Shown piece after piece: positions 1-8,099 of a stretch of 64,000 nucleotides of DNA. The translations under genes were made by a program, and so were the position numbers. Where the stretch lies: NCBI GenBank assembly GCA_947494805.1, contig CANLWK010000003.1:558001-622000 (forward strand), read 5' to 3'. The notes under the pieces were generated by a model. It saw only the letters and a list, made by a program, of their open reading frames with translations. It ran no database searches and had not been told where the DNA came from. Origin of the DNA: an uncultured Croceitalea sp. Its GTDB lineage: Bacteria; Bacteroidota; Bacteroidia; Flavobacteriales; Flavobacteriaceae. Each line of letters starts with the position of its first letter. Within the stretch, counting starts at the first letter, position 1.

Positions 1-65
1 CCTATAAAAAGTACGATGGCAAAAAACCCGAAGATCAAAATGTAATCTAGCGTCTGTAAATCCAT
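1..65 (-). CDS. Sodium/solute symporter, N-terminal fragment (partial)
   Basis: An ATG at 65 reading leftwards opens a frame that runs off the window edge after 21 codons. The peptide starts MDLQTLDYILIFGFFAIVLF, a short polar start followed directly by a hydrophobic helix. That pattern resembles the first helix of bacterial sodium:solute symporters (SSS family), which couple sodium entry to uptake of sugars, amino acids or sialic acids at the inner membrane. Only the start is visible, so the substrate cannot be inferred and the family call is tentative. It is divergent from the TauE-like gene. Confidence 0.5.
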   Translation of the reverse strand, partial: MDLQTLDYILIFGFFAIVLFI

Positions 66-205
66 AATTTGGTTATTGGTTGTATTTAAAGATATAATTT
101 TTTTGCAACCGCTCTTTTCTGTGTCCTGTTTTTGAGCTTTTTGTAGCAAGATTTGACAATTTTACACTGATTGTGCTGCCAAAGTTCACCTGAATCATAT
201 ATTCC

Positions 206-238
206 TTGAAGTTCTTGAAATGATATCACGTACATTTA
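206..238 (+). promoter_or_regulatory. Candidate Bacteroidetes promoter for the TauE-like gene
   Basis: TTG at 206-208 is followed after 22 bp by TACATTTA at 231-238, one mismatch from the -7 consensus TAnnTTTG. The start codon at 257 lies 18 bp further on. Position and spacing fit, but the match is imperfect. Confidence 0.3.
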
Positions 239-256
239 TGACCTACAACAACCGAC

Positions 257-1012
257 ATGTCGACCCTAGTTTTTGAAGAAGTTTCTGTTTTGGGCTGGAT
301 TTTCGCTGGTACCGCGGCGTTTTTAATGGGCATTTCAAAAGCGGGACTCAAAGGTCTTTCAATATTTAACGTCACTCTTATGGCCCTGGCCTTTGGCGCA
401 AAACAATCAACAGGTTTCATTATTCCGCTTTTATTGGTAGGCGACGTTTTTGCCGTGGTCTACTACAATCGACACACCAAATGGAAGTATATTCTAAAAT
501 TACTGCCTTGGATGGTACTGGGCATCTTAATAGGGGTGGTCATTGGGAAGGATTTACCCGAACAACAGTTCAAAATAGGAATGGTCGCCTTGATTTTAAT
601 CAGTCTTGCCATTATTGTTTATTGGGACAGAAGAACCTCAAAAACAGTACCCACACATTGGACTTTTGCCGGGGGTACCGGCATCATGGCTGGTATTTCG
701 ACGATGGTCGGTAATTTGGCAGGTGCCTTTACCAACCTTTTCTTTTTGGCCATGCGGTTACCAAAAAACGAGTTTGTTGGCACGGCCGCCTGGTTGTTTT
801 TAATCACCAACCTCTTTAAGCTGCCATTTCATTTGTTTGTATGGAAAACCATCAGCACCGAGTCATTGAGCATCAATCTGCGGCTACTACCAGCAATATT
901 AATAGGTCTTTTTGTTGGGGTGCGATTGGTGAAGCTAATTAGTGAAAAGCAGTACCGACGATTCATAATCATTGTAACGGTCATAGGGGCCGTAGCCATT
1001 TTATTTAGATAG
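257..1012 (+). CDS. Sulfite exporter TauE/SafE family membrane protein
   Basis: A 251-residue, almost wholly hydrophobic protein with about 7-8 predicted membrane helices, the usual size for TauE/SafE (PF01925). The N-terminal part (GTAAFLMGISKAGLKG) and a second glycine-rich repeat near residue 140 (GGTGIMAGISTMVGN) are the two inverted half-repeats typical of the family. Members export sulfite, sulfoacetate or other small organic anions across the inner membrane. The substrate here cannot be read from the sequence. The gene stands alone, with a candidate promoter just upstream, and is followed 46 bp later by the CDGSH gene on the same strand. Confidence 0.85.
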   Translation: MSTLVFEEVSVLGWIFAGTAAFLMGISKAGLKGLSIFNVTLMALAFGAKQSTGFIIPLLLVGDVFAVVYYNRHTKWKYILKLLPWMVLGILIGVVIGKDLPEQQFKIGMVALILISLAIIVYWDRRTSKTVPTHWTFAGGTGIMAGISTMVGNLAGAFTNLFFLAMRLPKNEFVGTAAWLFLITNLFKLPFHLFVWKTISTESLSINLRLLPAILIGLFVGVRLVKLISEKQYRRFIIIVTVIGAVAILFR

Positions 1013-1058
1013 GTTCCATGTTCGGTTTTCTCTAATTTTAGCAATACTTGTTCTTCAA

Positions 1059-1289
1059 ATGGAAAAGAAAACGTACAGCCCTGTTAAAGTTAATTTAGAA
1101 AAAGACAAACGCTATGCGTGGTGCACTTGCAGCCATAGTAGCGACCAACCATTTTGCGATGGCTCTCACCGTGCGCACAACGCCACCCCATCATTAGGGT
1201 TTGCCGTTGAAGAAAACAAAGAAGCGTATCTGTGTACCTGCAAAAAAACAGGTAATCCACCTTATTGTGATGGGTCGCACAATACTTAG
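1059..1289 (+). CDS. CDGSH iron-sulfur domain protein with two clusters
   Basis: A 76-residue protein made of two consecutive CDGSH modules. The first has Cys22, Cys24, Cys33 and His37 (C-T-C...FCDGSH) and the second Cys59, Cys61, Cys70 and His74 (C-T-C...YCDGSH). Each three-Cys one-His set is the known ligand set for a [2Fe-2S] cluster of the mitoNEET type. Tandem small CDGSH proteins are known in bacteria and probably handle redox or cluster transfer in the cytosol. No signal peptide is present. The physiological partner is unknown, and the neighbours give no clear pathway. Confidence 0.92.
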   Translation: MEKKTYSPVKVNLEKDKRYAWCTCSHSSDQPFCDGSHRAHNATPSLGFAVEENKEAYLCTCKKTGNPPYCDGSHNT

Positions 1290-1394
1290 TATTGCACTGA
1301 AAAAGAACCTCTTAAAGTGCTGTCCTGATTGTTAAGGGTTTGTTAATTTGCTCAAAATGGCATATCTTACTGGTGAATCGTAAGATCACCAGCC

Positions 1395-1571
1395 ATGAAA
1401 ACAAATGAACGTTTACTCTCAGCACGAATATTGATATTTTCAATTGCAACTGCTTTAATGGTAATTTCTTATGTCATTTACCAAGAGTATTCTGATGAAA
1501 TACAGTCTAAAATCAATACGGCCATCACCGAAACCTTACCCGACTTAGACCAAAGTCTGGCTCAACTTTAA
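1395..1571 (+). CDS. Small single-pass membrane protein, hypothetical
   Basis: A 58-codon frame from ATG 1395 to TAA 1571. The peptide has a short basic start (MKTNERLLSARI), one hydrophobic helix at about residues 10-29, and a polar tail rich in Asp, Glu and Gln ending QSLAQL. The helix and charge pattern suggest a type II membrane anchor with the tail outside the cytoplasm, or a phage-shock-like small membrane protein. It ends 17 bp before the 3' end of the convergent response-regulator gene. No family is recognised. Coding status rests on the clear start, membrane helix and charged tail, so it is moderately sure. Confidence 0.55.
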   Translation: MKTNERLLSARILIFSIATALMVISYVIYQEYSDEIQSKINTAITETLPDLDQSLAQL

Positions 1572-1588
1572 ATGCTCGGGCCATCGTA

Positions 1589-1987
1589 TTATGGTAGCCC
1601 TGCCTTTAACTTATCAAGATCCTGTTTTGTCAAGGGTTTAGTGATGTATCCATTAATAAATTCATACGTCTCAGATAGGTTCATGTCTTCTGGTGAAATT
1701 GAAGATGTAAGTATATGTATCTGTACCAGATCACGAATTTGAGATGGTGCGCTCCGCAATTCTTCCAAAAGTTCCCAACCGTTCATCACTGGCATGTTAA
1801 TGTCCAACAGCATCAACTTGGGCAGTTCTTCAGGGGTGTCTGCCAAGTCCATGAGCTTGGTATACGCTTCTAGGCCATTTTCAAAATGATGTGCTTTATA
1901 GGTTGGCAACTCTTTGCCCACTAATACGGTTGCAGCCGTTCTAAATATTAAATCATCATCCACCAAAAATACTCTGTTAGCTTCCAT
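1589..1987 (-). CDS. Single-domain response regulator (receiver only)
   Basis: A 132-residue CheY-like receiver without an output domain. The acidic pocket is Asp10-Asp11-Asp12, the phospho-acceptor is Asp62 in LLDINMP, the conserved Ser/Thr is in ILTSS, and the conserved Lys is in YITKPL. It starts 10 bp after the stop of the PAS histidine kinase on the same strand, so the two are almost certainly co-transcribed as a cognate pair. Without a DNA-binding domain it probably acts by protein contact or as a phosphorelay intermediate, as in the many Bacteroidetes kinase/receiver pairs. Confidence 0.93.
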   Translation of the reverse strand: MEANRVFLVDDDLIFRTAATVLVGKELPTYKAHHFENGLEAYTKLMDLADTPEELPKLMLLDINMPVMNGWELLEELRSAPSQIRDLVQIHILTSSISPEDMNLSETYEFINGYITKPLTKQDLDKLKAGLP

Positions 1988-1997
1988 GCTCTTTTTA

Positions 1998-3794
1998 TCA
2001 GTGGTTATTCATAAAATAGAGGCGAAACGTACTTCCCTTGTCAACTACGCTTTCGACTTCAATACATCCGTTCATTGCCTCCATATGGTTCTTTGTAATA
2101 AAAAGTCCAATTCCTTTAGCGTCTTTATTGTTGTGAAAGGTTTTATACATCCCAAAAACCTTTGTTCCATACTTCTGTAAGTCAATCCCAATTCCATTGT
2201 CGGTAAATGTAACAATGGTCTGGTTTGATGACGCTTGGGCTTTGACCTTTATTTTAAGCGGTCTAGATGGGTGTCTATATTTAAGGCTATTGGTCAACAG
2301 GTTTAAGAAAACACTGCTCAAATAGGGTTTAACCGCCAATACTCTAAGGTTTTGGGCCAAATCCGTCTCTATTGTTGCGGATGCATCAAGTACCAATGCG
2401 TTTACACTTTGTAATACTTTTGAAAATACTGTGCTTAACGGTATAGGATCAAGGTCACCATGGCTCGTGGCCTGAATTTTGACCGTCTCGTTGAGTTGTA
2501 CAATGGTTTCATCTAAATTCTCTGATGAGGTTTGTATCATTTCAATAAACTGCTTTTGTTGATCCACGGTAAGTTCTGAATTCAACATACCCGCTAGCAT
2601 TGATATATTACTTGAATTTGATCTTAGGTTATGTGAAACAATATTGGTAAAGTCAAGTAGGCGTTGGTTCTGTTTTTCGGTCACATTAAGCAACTGACGT
2701 AGTCTTTGGTCTTGTCGCTTTATACGTGAAACATCAGTATTGGCCCCTATCATTCGACATGGCTGGCCATCTTCATTATAAAACACTTTGGCCTCGGCAT
2801 GTATAAAAGCTGTGGAACCATCACCTTTTAAAATTCTAAATTCGGTGTTGAAATCCTTCTCGCCCTCTATTGCCTGTTGTACCTCTTCGTTTGCACGCTC
2901 TTTATCTTCAGGATGTACCGTAGCTTCCCATGCTTCAAAAACGCCATTGAAGTCTTCTTCTCTTACCCCGTAGAGGTCATACATTTTTTTATTCCAGATG
3001 AGGTTGTTATTGACAATGTCAAAATCCCAAATGCCAATGTTGGCACTGCCAATGGCCACACGCATTCGGTCGTTCAGTACCTCATATCGTAATTGTTGTC
3101 GTTTAGTTTCATCAATATCTTGAAAAACACCACTGAACCCAATCGTTTTGCCATTGACCCGGTTAGCTTCGCCAATAGAGCGGACCCATCTTTCGTTGCC
3201 TTTTGCCGTAATTAGAACAAGCTCTTCATCAAAGGCCTTACCTGTCTCTATGCATTCAGAAACCACTTCAATAATACGGTTTCGAGAGTCGCCTTCTTTG
3301 TAAAAGTTTATTCCTGTCTCCAGATCCGGCTCATAGTCAAGAGGTAGCTCGTGAATTTCTTTGGTCACATTTGACCAAGTGACGGTGTTCTTTATCAAAT
3401 TGACCGTCCAGCTGCCCACCCTAGCAATTTGCTGCGCTTGCTTGCCCAGCTCATATTGTATTTTTTGTTGGGTTACATCATCAAAACTAAGTTGAAAGCA
3501 ACCACCGTTGCCCTTTATGGCGTACGCATTTACTCTTATCCATCTCGTCTTACCTATAACTGATACTACCTCAATCGTCTCAATAAAGTCATCCTTCTGT
3601 TTGAGATTGTGCCTGAATGCTGTTGACAACTCCCCTAAAAATAAGTGTAATGCATCGCCTCGTTTTTTTTTGTTGCATTCAAAGAATCGATAGAATCCAT
3701 CTGAATATTCAAGAATTTGACCGTCCCCGGCAACTATTACCATAGGTATGGGCGACTGTGTCAGCAAAGAATTTTGGGAAGTATTCGTTTTCAA
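1998..3794 (-). CDS. Multi-PAS sensor histidine kinase
   Basis: A 598-residue kinase with no obvious membrane helix, so probably cytosolic. Three PAS-type domains are visible: residues about 10-110, 120-235 (RVGSWTVNL...TWSNVTKEIH) and 245-365 (IGIWDFD...WNKKMYDLYGV), the later two with PAC-like tails (SGVFQDIDETKRQ, IGANTDVSRIKRQ). The dimerisation/phospho-acceptor segment contains NIVSHNLRSNSSN, and the ATPase domain follows with NLLTNSLKYRHP, DNGIGIDL and GIGLFITK. The start codon is TTG; the first internal Met (residue 18) would cut into the first PAS domain. It is paired with the receiver gene immediately downstream. The signal (redox, light or ligand) is not evident. Confidence 0.93.
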   Translation of the reverse strand: MKTNTSQNSLLTQSPIPMVIVAGDGQILEYSDGFYRFFECNKKKRGDALHLFLGELSTAFRHNLKQKDDFIETIEVVSVIGKTRWIRVNAYAIKGNGGCFQLSFDDVTQQKIQYELGKQAQQIARVGSWTVNLIKNTVTWSNVTKEIHELPLDYEPDLETGINFYKEGDSRNRIIEVVSECIETGKAFDEELVLITAKGNERWVRSIGEANRVNGKTIGFSGVFQDIDETKRQQLRYEVLNDRMRVAIGSANIGIWDFDIVNNNLIWNKKMYDLYGVREEDFNGVFEAWEATVHPEDKERANEEVQQAIEGEKDFNTEFRILKGDGSTAFIHAEAKVFYNEDGQPCRMIGANTDVSRIKRQDQRLRQLLNVTEKQNQRLLDFTNIVSHNLRSNSSNISMLAGMLNSELTVDQQKQFIEMIQTSSENLDETIVQLNETVKIQATSHGDLDPIPLSTVFSKVLQSVNALVLDASATIETDLAQNLRVLAVKPYLSSVFLNLLTNSLKYRHPSRPLKIKVKAQASSNQTIVTFTDNGIGIDLQKYGTKVFGMYKTFHNNKDAKGIGLFITKNHMEAMNGCIEVESVVDKGSTFRLYFMNNH

Positions 3795-4035
3795 TAGAGG
3801 AATAATTTAAAATTAAAACGTAAGAATTTTCTTATTATTTTAATTGTTCTCGAATGACTTATGAAAATCAAAAAGGCGAATGAAGATTCTTGCACCTGTT
3901 GAAACAAAAATGGCAACAGTGCTTACTCCCTATTAAATACCAAAAAGAGGTGTTGGTTTTTCGCCAAAAAATCATCCTCAAGGATGAAAAAATTGTGTGT
4001 GTTTTGTCCAAAAAAAGTGCAATCCTTGCCCATAC

Positions 4036-5136
4036 CTATTTTTTGAAATAGGCTGAAGGCGATGTGCCCATCAAGTTTTTGAACGATTTATTGAAGGTGG
4101 TCTTTGAGTTGAACCCAGCTTCTTGTGCAAGACCGAAAAATGTAAGGCTTTGAGCTTTATCTGTCTCAGCCAAAGCAATAAATTCTTTGATTCGGTAATA
4201 GTTCACAAAATCAAAAAAGTTCATGCCAATTCGCTCGTTCAAAAGGCGTGCAAGCTCAGGATTGCTAATGCCCAACATTTCTGCCAATTCTGCCTTCATA
4301 AGCTTATTGTTCAGGTAGGGTTTTTTGGCCAACATCATATCTTCTAACTCTTTTTTGAGCAAACCCAATTCTGCGCCGCTCAGTTTTGATTGACTGTACT
4401 TTTGAGAAAACTTTACTGATTTCAGGTGAAATAGGTCCGGCGTGACCATACCGTGATAGGCAATAAAAAAAATGATGAAGGCTATGCCCAACCAGATGAA
4501 CTGACGAGCCTCACGTTCTAAGGTTTCCAACTGAAAAAGACTGATTGTATAAACTATTATCCAAATAAACAGGCATCCGCCAATGGCAACTAAAAAATGC
4601 AGAAAAAATCGTGTTTTTAGACTATAGCTCAATTCGTTCTTCAAGTTTCTGCGAAACAGAAAAAACTGACGTAGGCTCAAGGCCCAATAAGTACTGTTGA
4701 TCAGTAAACCAATTCCAACAAAAATGCTGACGACCCGATACAGTTCGCCTGTTTTAATCCGTTCAACGATTATAGTGTCCGAGGGCACCATAAAGTAGAA
4801 TACTACAAACAGATTATAAAACAGTGCTGGCAAGTAGTGAATCAAATCATGTAATGAAAAGCGCTTGTTCATCAGTGATGACCTAGTGAACAAAAAAACA
4901 GTGGCGCCAAACATTAAAATGGCAAACTCTGACAACGAAATCAATCTAAAGTTATCGCCAAAAACCTTTGACGTATAAAGTACACGGCCACTTAAGCCAA
5001 TAAACAGTACAAAAATCAAAAAAGCAATGTAGCCATTGATCTCTTTTCTGTTCTTAGATGAAAACAAATACACACACAGTAAGAACAGGCTTTGAAAAAA
5101 GCCGAAATACATCAATTGATTTGAGAGGGTCTGCAT
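4036..5136 (-). CDS. Membrane-bound AraC-family transcriptional regulator
   Basis: The N-terminal two thirds are hydrophobic, with about seven predicted helices (from MYFGFFQSLFLLCVYLF onward). The C-terminal 110 residues form an AraC/XylS double helix-turn-helix (LAEMLGISNPELARLLNE, then GLAQEAGFNSKTTFNKSFK, ending GTSPSAYFKK). Such 7TM-AraC proteins are common in Flavobacteriia and are thought to sense an envelope or lipid-soluble signal directly. I place the start at the ATG at 5136 (MQTLSNQLMYF). An upstream in-frame ATG at 5190 would add 18 residues, but that stretch is a perfect hairpin and abuts the stop of the upstream gene. It lies downstream of the secreted protein gene, which may be its target or partner. 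Confidence 0.9.
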   Translation of the reverse strand: MQTLSNQLMYFGFFQSLFLLCVYLFSSKNRKEINGYIAFLIFVLFIGLSGRVLYTSKVFGDNFRLISLSEFAILMFGATVFLFTRSSLMNKRFSLHDLIHYLPALFYNLFVVFYFMVPSDTIIVERIKTGELYRVVSIFVGIGLLINSTYWALSLRQFFLFRRNLKNELSYSLKTRFFLHFLVAIGGCLFIWIIVYTISLFQLETLEREARQFIWLGIAFIIFFIAYHGMVTPDLFHLKSVKFSQKYSQSKLSGAELGLLKKELEDMMLAKKPYLNNKLMKAELAEMLGISNPELARLLNERIGMNFFDFVNYYRIKEFIALAETDKAQSLTFFGLAQEAGFNSKTTFNKSFKNLMGTSPSAYFKK

Positions 5137-5148
5137 AAGACAATATTG

Positions 5149-5175
5149 GCCGACAAGCCTTCTCAGCTTGTCGGC
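5149..5175 (-). terminator. Hairpin between secreted-protein and AraC genes
   Basis: A perfect 10-bp inverted repeat (GCCGACAAGC/GCTTGTCGGC) with a 7-nt loop lies 15 bp after the stop of the upstream minus-strand gene and 12 bp before the AraC-gene ATG. Only a weak T-rich tail follows, so it may be a partial terminator or attenuator that lowers expression of the regulator relative to the upstream gene. Confidence 0.55.
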
Positions 5176-5190
5176 ACTTTGATTTTGCAA

Positions 5191-5889
5191 TTATTGAATA
5201 ACGAACTCGTTCACATTTTGAACCCCGTTGTCACTCATTTTAATATTTTCTTTATGAAAAGCATTAAATGCCGCTCTATCGTTCCATTCGGTCAACACCA
5301 CATAATCTGGTTTATACATATAGCCCATTGAAGACCTTGCGTCAGTTAACTCCAAAAGTACTTTGCCTCCACTGCCCTGTGCTTTTTTAAGCCATTCTTT
5401 TTTAAAACTGTTGAATTCAGTGCTGTTGTCTTTCCAATACGCAGTTGCTACGATAACTTTCTCAGGGTTGATTTCGAAAGTTACATCATTTTCCATTTCA
5501 TAATACGCCAAATAAAAGGTTGACCACATTGCTCTTCGTTGTTGATGAAAATCAGGAACTTTGGTCGTAATCTCATTCAAGAACTTTTTTCTGCTGTTCA
5601 GGTCCTTCCACTTTCCAAAAACGAGACTACCTGGCTGATACCCCCCTTGCGTTGTCTCTAAAACCGATAAAAGAGGTTGTGGCTGGTATCCTGTTTCAAG
5701 GGCAAAAGCAAATGCGGTTTCTTTATACCTTGGAAACAGTTTGCCAAGTTCTGGTTTCCCCGTGAACAGCAGAATATCCAAAACCTCACCTTTCTTAAAG
5801 TCAAGCTTCTTGACCTCAGCTTGTGCATTTGCTACAATTCCACCCAATAAAAAAGTGGTCAATACGATAAATACGTTTACTCGTCTCAT
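5191..5889 (-). CDS. Secreted hypothetical protein, possible dimeric alpha-beta barrel
   Basis: I place the start at ATG 5889, giving 232 residues with a clear signal peptide (MRRVNVFIVLTTFLLGGIVANAQA) and predicted cleavage after ANA or AQA. A longer frame from 5949 overlaps the candidate promoter and lacks a signal peptide. The mature part shows two related segments with repeated phrases such as VIVATAYWKDNSTEFNSFK and YVVLTEWNDRAAFNAFHKE. This pattern resembles ABM/Dabb or DUF1330-type ferredoxin-like folds in which an acidic aromatic segment precedes an 'F..F..' helix. Function is unknown. It is probably periplasmic and is co-oriented with the downstream 7TM-AraC regulator. Confidence 0.75.
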   Translation of the reverse strand: MRRVNVFIVLTTFLLGGIVANAQAEVKKLDFKKGEVLDILLFTGKPELGKLFPRYKETAFAFALETGYQPQPLLSVLETTQGGYQPGSLVFGKWKDLNSRKKFLNEITTKVPDFHQQRRAMWSTFYLAYYEMENDVTFEINPEKVIVATAYWKDNSTEFNSFKKEWLKKAQGSGGKVLLELTDARSSMGYMYKPDYVVLTEWNDRAAFNAFHKENIKMSDNGVQNVNEFVIQ

Positions 5890-5919
5890 AATTGATTTTT
5901 TGAATTTTATATAATCTGG

Positions 5920-5950
5920 CGAATGTAAACCTGGCCTGTATTGAAGCAAA
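5920..5950 (-). promoter_or_regulatory. Candidate promoter for the secreted-protein gene
   Basis: Read on the minus strand, TTTG (5950-5947), 19 bp and TACATTCG (5927-5920) match the Bacteroidetes -33 and -7 elements with one mismatch. The ATG at 5889 follows 30 bp later, which supports that start over the one at 5949. Confidence 0.45.
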
Positions 5951-5972
5951 GCAAAAAAGGCCCCAATGGGTG

Positions 5973-5987
5973 CGCATACGGTATGCG
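5973..5987. promoter_or_regulatory. Palindrome upstream of candidate promoter (possible operator)
   Basis: CGCATAC and GTATGCG form perfect 7-bp arms around a single central G, 22 bp upstream of the -33 element of the secreted-protein gene. It is GC-richer than its surroundings. A dimeric regulator site is plausible, but the binder is unknown. Confidence 0.3.
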
Positions 5988-6117
5988 GCCATGTTTTACG
6001 GGATTTTCAAGGGTTATTTGGGGTTCAGTTTGTTCTTTGAGAGTGCCCTTCTAAGCGAATAATATCAAGAATAGTTTGTTAAACCAAACACCTACCAAGA
6101 CACAAGATTCGACCATT

Positions 6118-6825
6118 TCAAATTGATTTTAAAAAAGGAAGCATATTATCCTTATAATTATTGCCGATGGGAATCTCTCTGCGACCTATCTCAACATCGT
6201 TCTTTGTGTAAGCAGTTATTTTTTCACTGTTCACGATGTATGATCTATGAAGGCGAATAAAACGCTTGTCCAAACGTTTTTCAAAGTTGGAAATACTTTC
6301 TTTTATGGTCAGCGTCTCTTCTTGTAAATGAATCTTGATATAGTCTTTAAAGCTTTCTATATAAAGCACGGAGTCAAAAACAACTTTAATCTGTTTCTTG
6401 GCTTTGCTCACAAAAAGGAATTGGTTATTATCCGTCTTCAAACCTTTTGAGCCCTCCCTTTCAGATGTTCTCTTTAAGGCCAAGAACTTTTGAATTGATG
6501 AGAAAAAACGTTCAAAAAAAATAGGTTTCAGCAGGTAATCCAATGCATTGAGTTCAAAGCCATCTACAGCATAATCACGATAGGCCGTGGTAAAAATTAC
6601 TTGCGGTTGCTGGACCAGATTCTTAAAAAAGTCAGTGCCCTTCAATACCGGCATCTCAATATCTAAAAACAATAGGTCGACTTTGCCAGTGCTTAAAACA
6701 GTGGTGGCGTCAAGGGCGCTTGAGCACGAGGCCACCAACTCAAAATCAGGTAGTTTTTGAAGATATCCTTCAAGCAACTCCCGCGCAAGGGGCTCGTCGT
6801 CAATAATGACACATTGATAGCTCAT
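6118..6825 (-). CDS. LytTR-family response regulator (copy 1)
   Basis: A 235-residue two-domain regulator. Receiver residues about 1-120 carry the acidic pair Asp9-Asp10, phospho-acceptor Asp55 (LFLDIEMP) and Lys in LDYLLKPI. The LytTR DNA-binding domain (about 135-235) shows the typical VLYIESFKDYIKIHL and FIRLHRSYIVNSEKI segments. LytTR domains bind pairs of short direct repeats. Its ATG overlaps the kinase gene's stop by 4 bp, so it is translationally coupled to its LytS-type partner. Two further pairs of the same kind lie within 14 kb, and all probably serve envelope-related circuits. Confidence 0.95.
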   Translation of the reverse strand: MSYQCVIIDDEPLARELLEGYLQKLPDFELVASCSSALDATTVLSTGKVDLLFLDIEMPVLKGTDFFKNLVQQPQVIFTTAYRDYAVDGFELNALDYLLKPIFFERFFSSIQKFLALKRTSEREGSKGLKTDNNQFLFVSKAKKQIKVVFDSVLYIESFKDYIKIHLQEETLTIKESISNFEKRLDKRFIRLHRSYIVNSEKITAYTKNDVEIGRREIPIGNNYKDNMLPFLKSI

Positions 6826-7883
6826 ACCATGGCAAGTATTAAGTTGGCAGAAAAGGTGTTTTTACTATTCTCTATAATGAGGTCATAGGCTTTTGGGTAT
6901 AACAGCTCTAGCTGTTTTTTAATGTTTTGCAGCCCAATGGATTCTTTTTCTAACACGGGTTCTGCTTTTTGTGGTTTTGTGTTTTCAACGGAAAAGAGCA
7001 GTTGTTCTCCATTCTTGGTGATGTTAATGTCAATCTGGGCCTGCTTTATCTCGTTGGTCACACCATGTTTAAAAGCGTTTTCAACAAAGGTCAGTAACAA
7101 TAAAGGGGCTATCTTTTCTTGTCCGGTTACATTTTTGCTGAATGAAATATTCACTCTGTCCGCATATCGAATTTTTTCTAAGGACAGATAATTTTCGATA
7201 AGTTCAATTTCTTTGTCCAATGACACAAAGGGTTCATTGCAGCGGTAAAGGATATAATCTAAAATTTCAGATAATTTTTGAATCACTTTAGGTGTATCGT
7301 CAGACTTTTTTAGTGCCAAAGCGTACAGATTGTTAAGGGTGTTGAACAAAAAGTGCGGATTGAGCTGGTTCTTTAATGCCGCAAGTTCTGCCGTTTTCTT
7401 TTGCTCGTTCAATTTGAGCAAACGTTGCTTTTCCACATACAACCTTAAAACTGACAATAATATGGTTGGGTACAATAGGTATAGGCTTTTAAAGACGAAC
7501 TCATTGACGTTGGTCAGTCTGCCAAGAAATGATGCGTCAGTAAACCTCTTGATATAGTTGGCGTATGTGACCGGATAGGTAGGTTCAAAATAGTTCATAT
7601 AAATCAAGGTGCACACCACGTAAAACCCCAATAAGGTAATGGTAATGGCACCGACAAAAGCGGCTGATCTACCCTTGTTCAAAAGATAGGGCACTAATAG
7701 TTCAAGTATCACAAAGGCCATGGCAATCTGCAAAGCAGCCCGAATGCTATACGTGATGATAAGCTCTTTGGTCGTAGCATGGTACCAGCTTGAGGTTGAG
7801 GCAGAAAATGCAAAAATCAACACTCCAAATACAACATACTTGAATTTTGAAGTCTCTAAAAAATATTGTGCTTTTTGCCACAT
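6822..7883 (-). CDS. LytS-type sensor histidine kinase (copy 1)
   Basis: From ATG 7883 the protein has 353 residues; an alternative ATG at 7946 would add 21 polar residues before the first membrane helix. About four helices occupy residues 15-150. A coiled linker (KLNEQKKTAELAAL) leads to the His_kinase domain (PF06580) with phospho-acceptor His177 in LNPHFLFNTLNNLY and the ATP-binding N-box LLLTFVENAFKHGV. No extracellular sensor domain is present, so sensing probably involves the membrane part itself. It is coupled to the LytTR gene by a 4-bp overlap and divergent from the YceI/barrel operon, the most likely target. Confidence 0.93.
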   Translation of the reverse strand: MWQKAQYFLETSKFKYVVFGVLIFAFSASTSSWYHATTKELIITYSIRAALQIAMAFVILELLVPYLLNKGRSAAFVGAITITLLGFYVVCTLIYMNYFEPTYPVTYANYIKRFTDASFLGRLTNVNEFVFKSLYLLYPTILLSVLRLYVEKQRLLKLNEQKKTAELAALKNQLNPHFLFNTLNNLYALALKKSDDTPKVIQKLSEILDYILYRCNEPFVSLDKEIELIENYLSLEKIRYADRVNISFSKNVTGQEKIAPLLLLTFVENAFKHGVTNEIKQAQIDINITKNGEQLLFSVENTKPQKAEPVLEKESIGLQNIKKQLELLYPKAYDLIIENSKNTFSANLILAMV

Positions 7884-8040
7884 GAGCTTTTCAATTACGG
7901 CTAAAGGTACAAATCTAAAGAGGTGGTTTTTACAATAACGATCCAATAGTAAGTTACCGTTGCCAAAAGGCCAATTTCAGAAGACGAACCCATCTAACCT
8001 ACATTTTCACTTTTTTATCATCATTTGAAGCCTATCCATC

Positions 8041-8058
8041 CCCCTTGTTCAAAAGGGG
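8041..8058. promoter_or_regulatory. Inverted repeat upstream of YceI gene
   Basis: CCCCTT and AAGGGG arms flank GTTCAA, 41 bp before the YceI start codon, inside the 216-bp region shared with the divergent kinase gene. It could be an operator or a leader hairpin. No convincing -7 element was seen beside it. Confidence 0.25.
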
Positions 8059-8099
8059 TGCCATCTGCCAATACCTTGCTCTAAACAAAACATATTCTC

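Noticed and set aside
5137-5190. 18-residue N-terminal extension of the AraC-type regulator
   Set aside because: The stretch is a perfect hairpin and abuts the upstream stop; the membrane helix begins at the later ATG.
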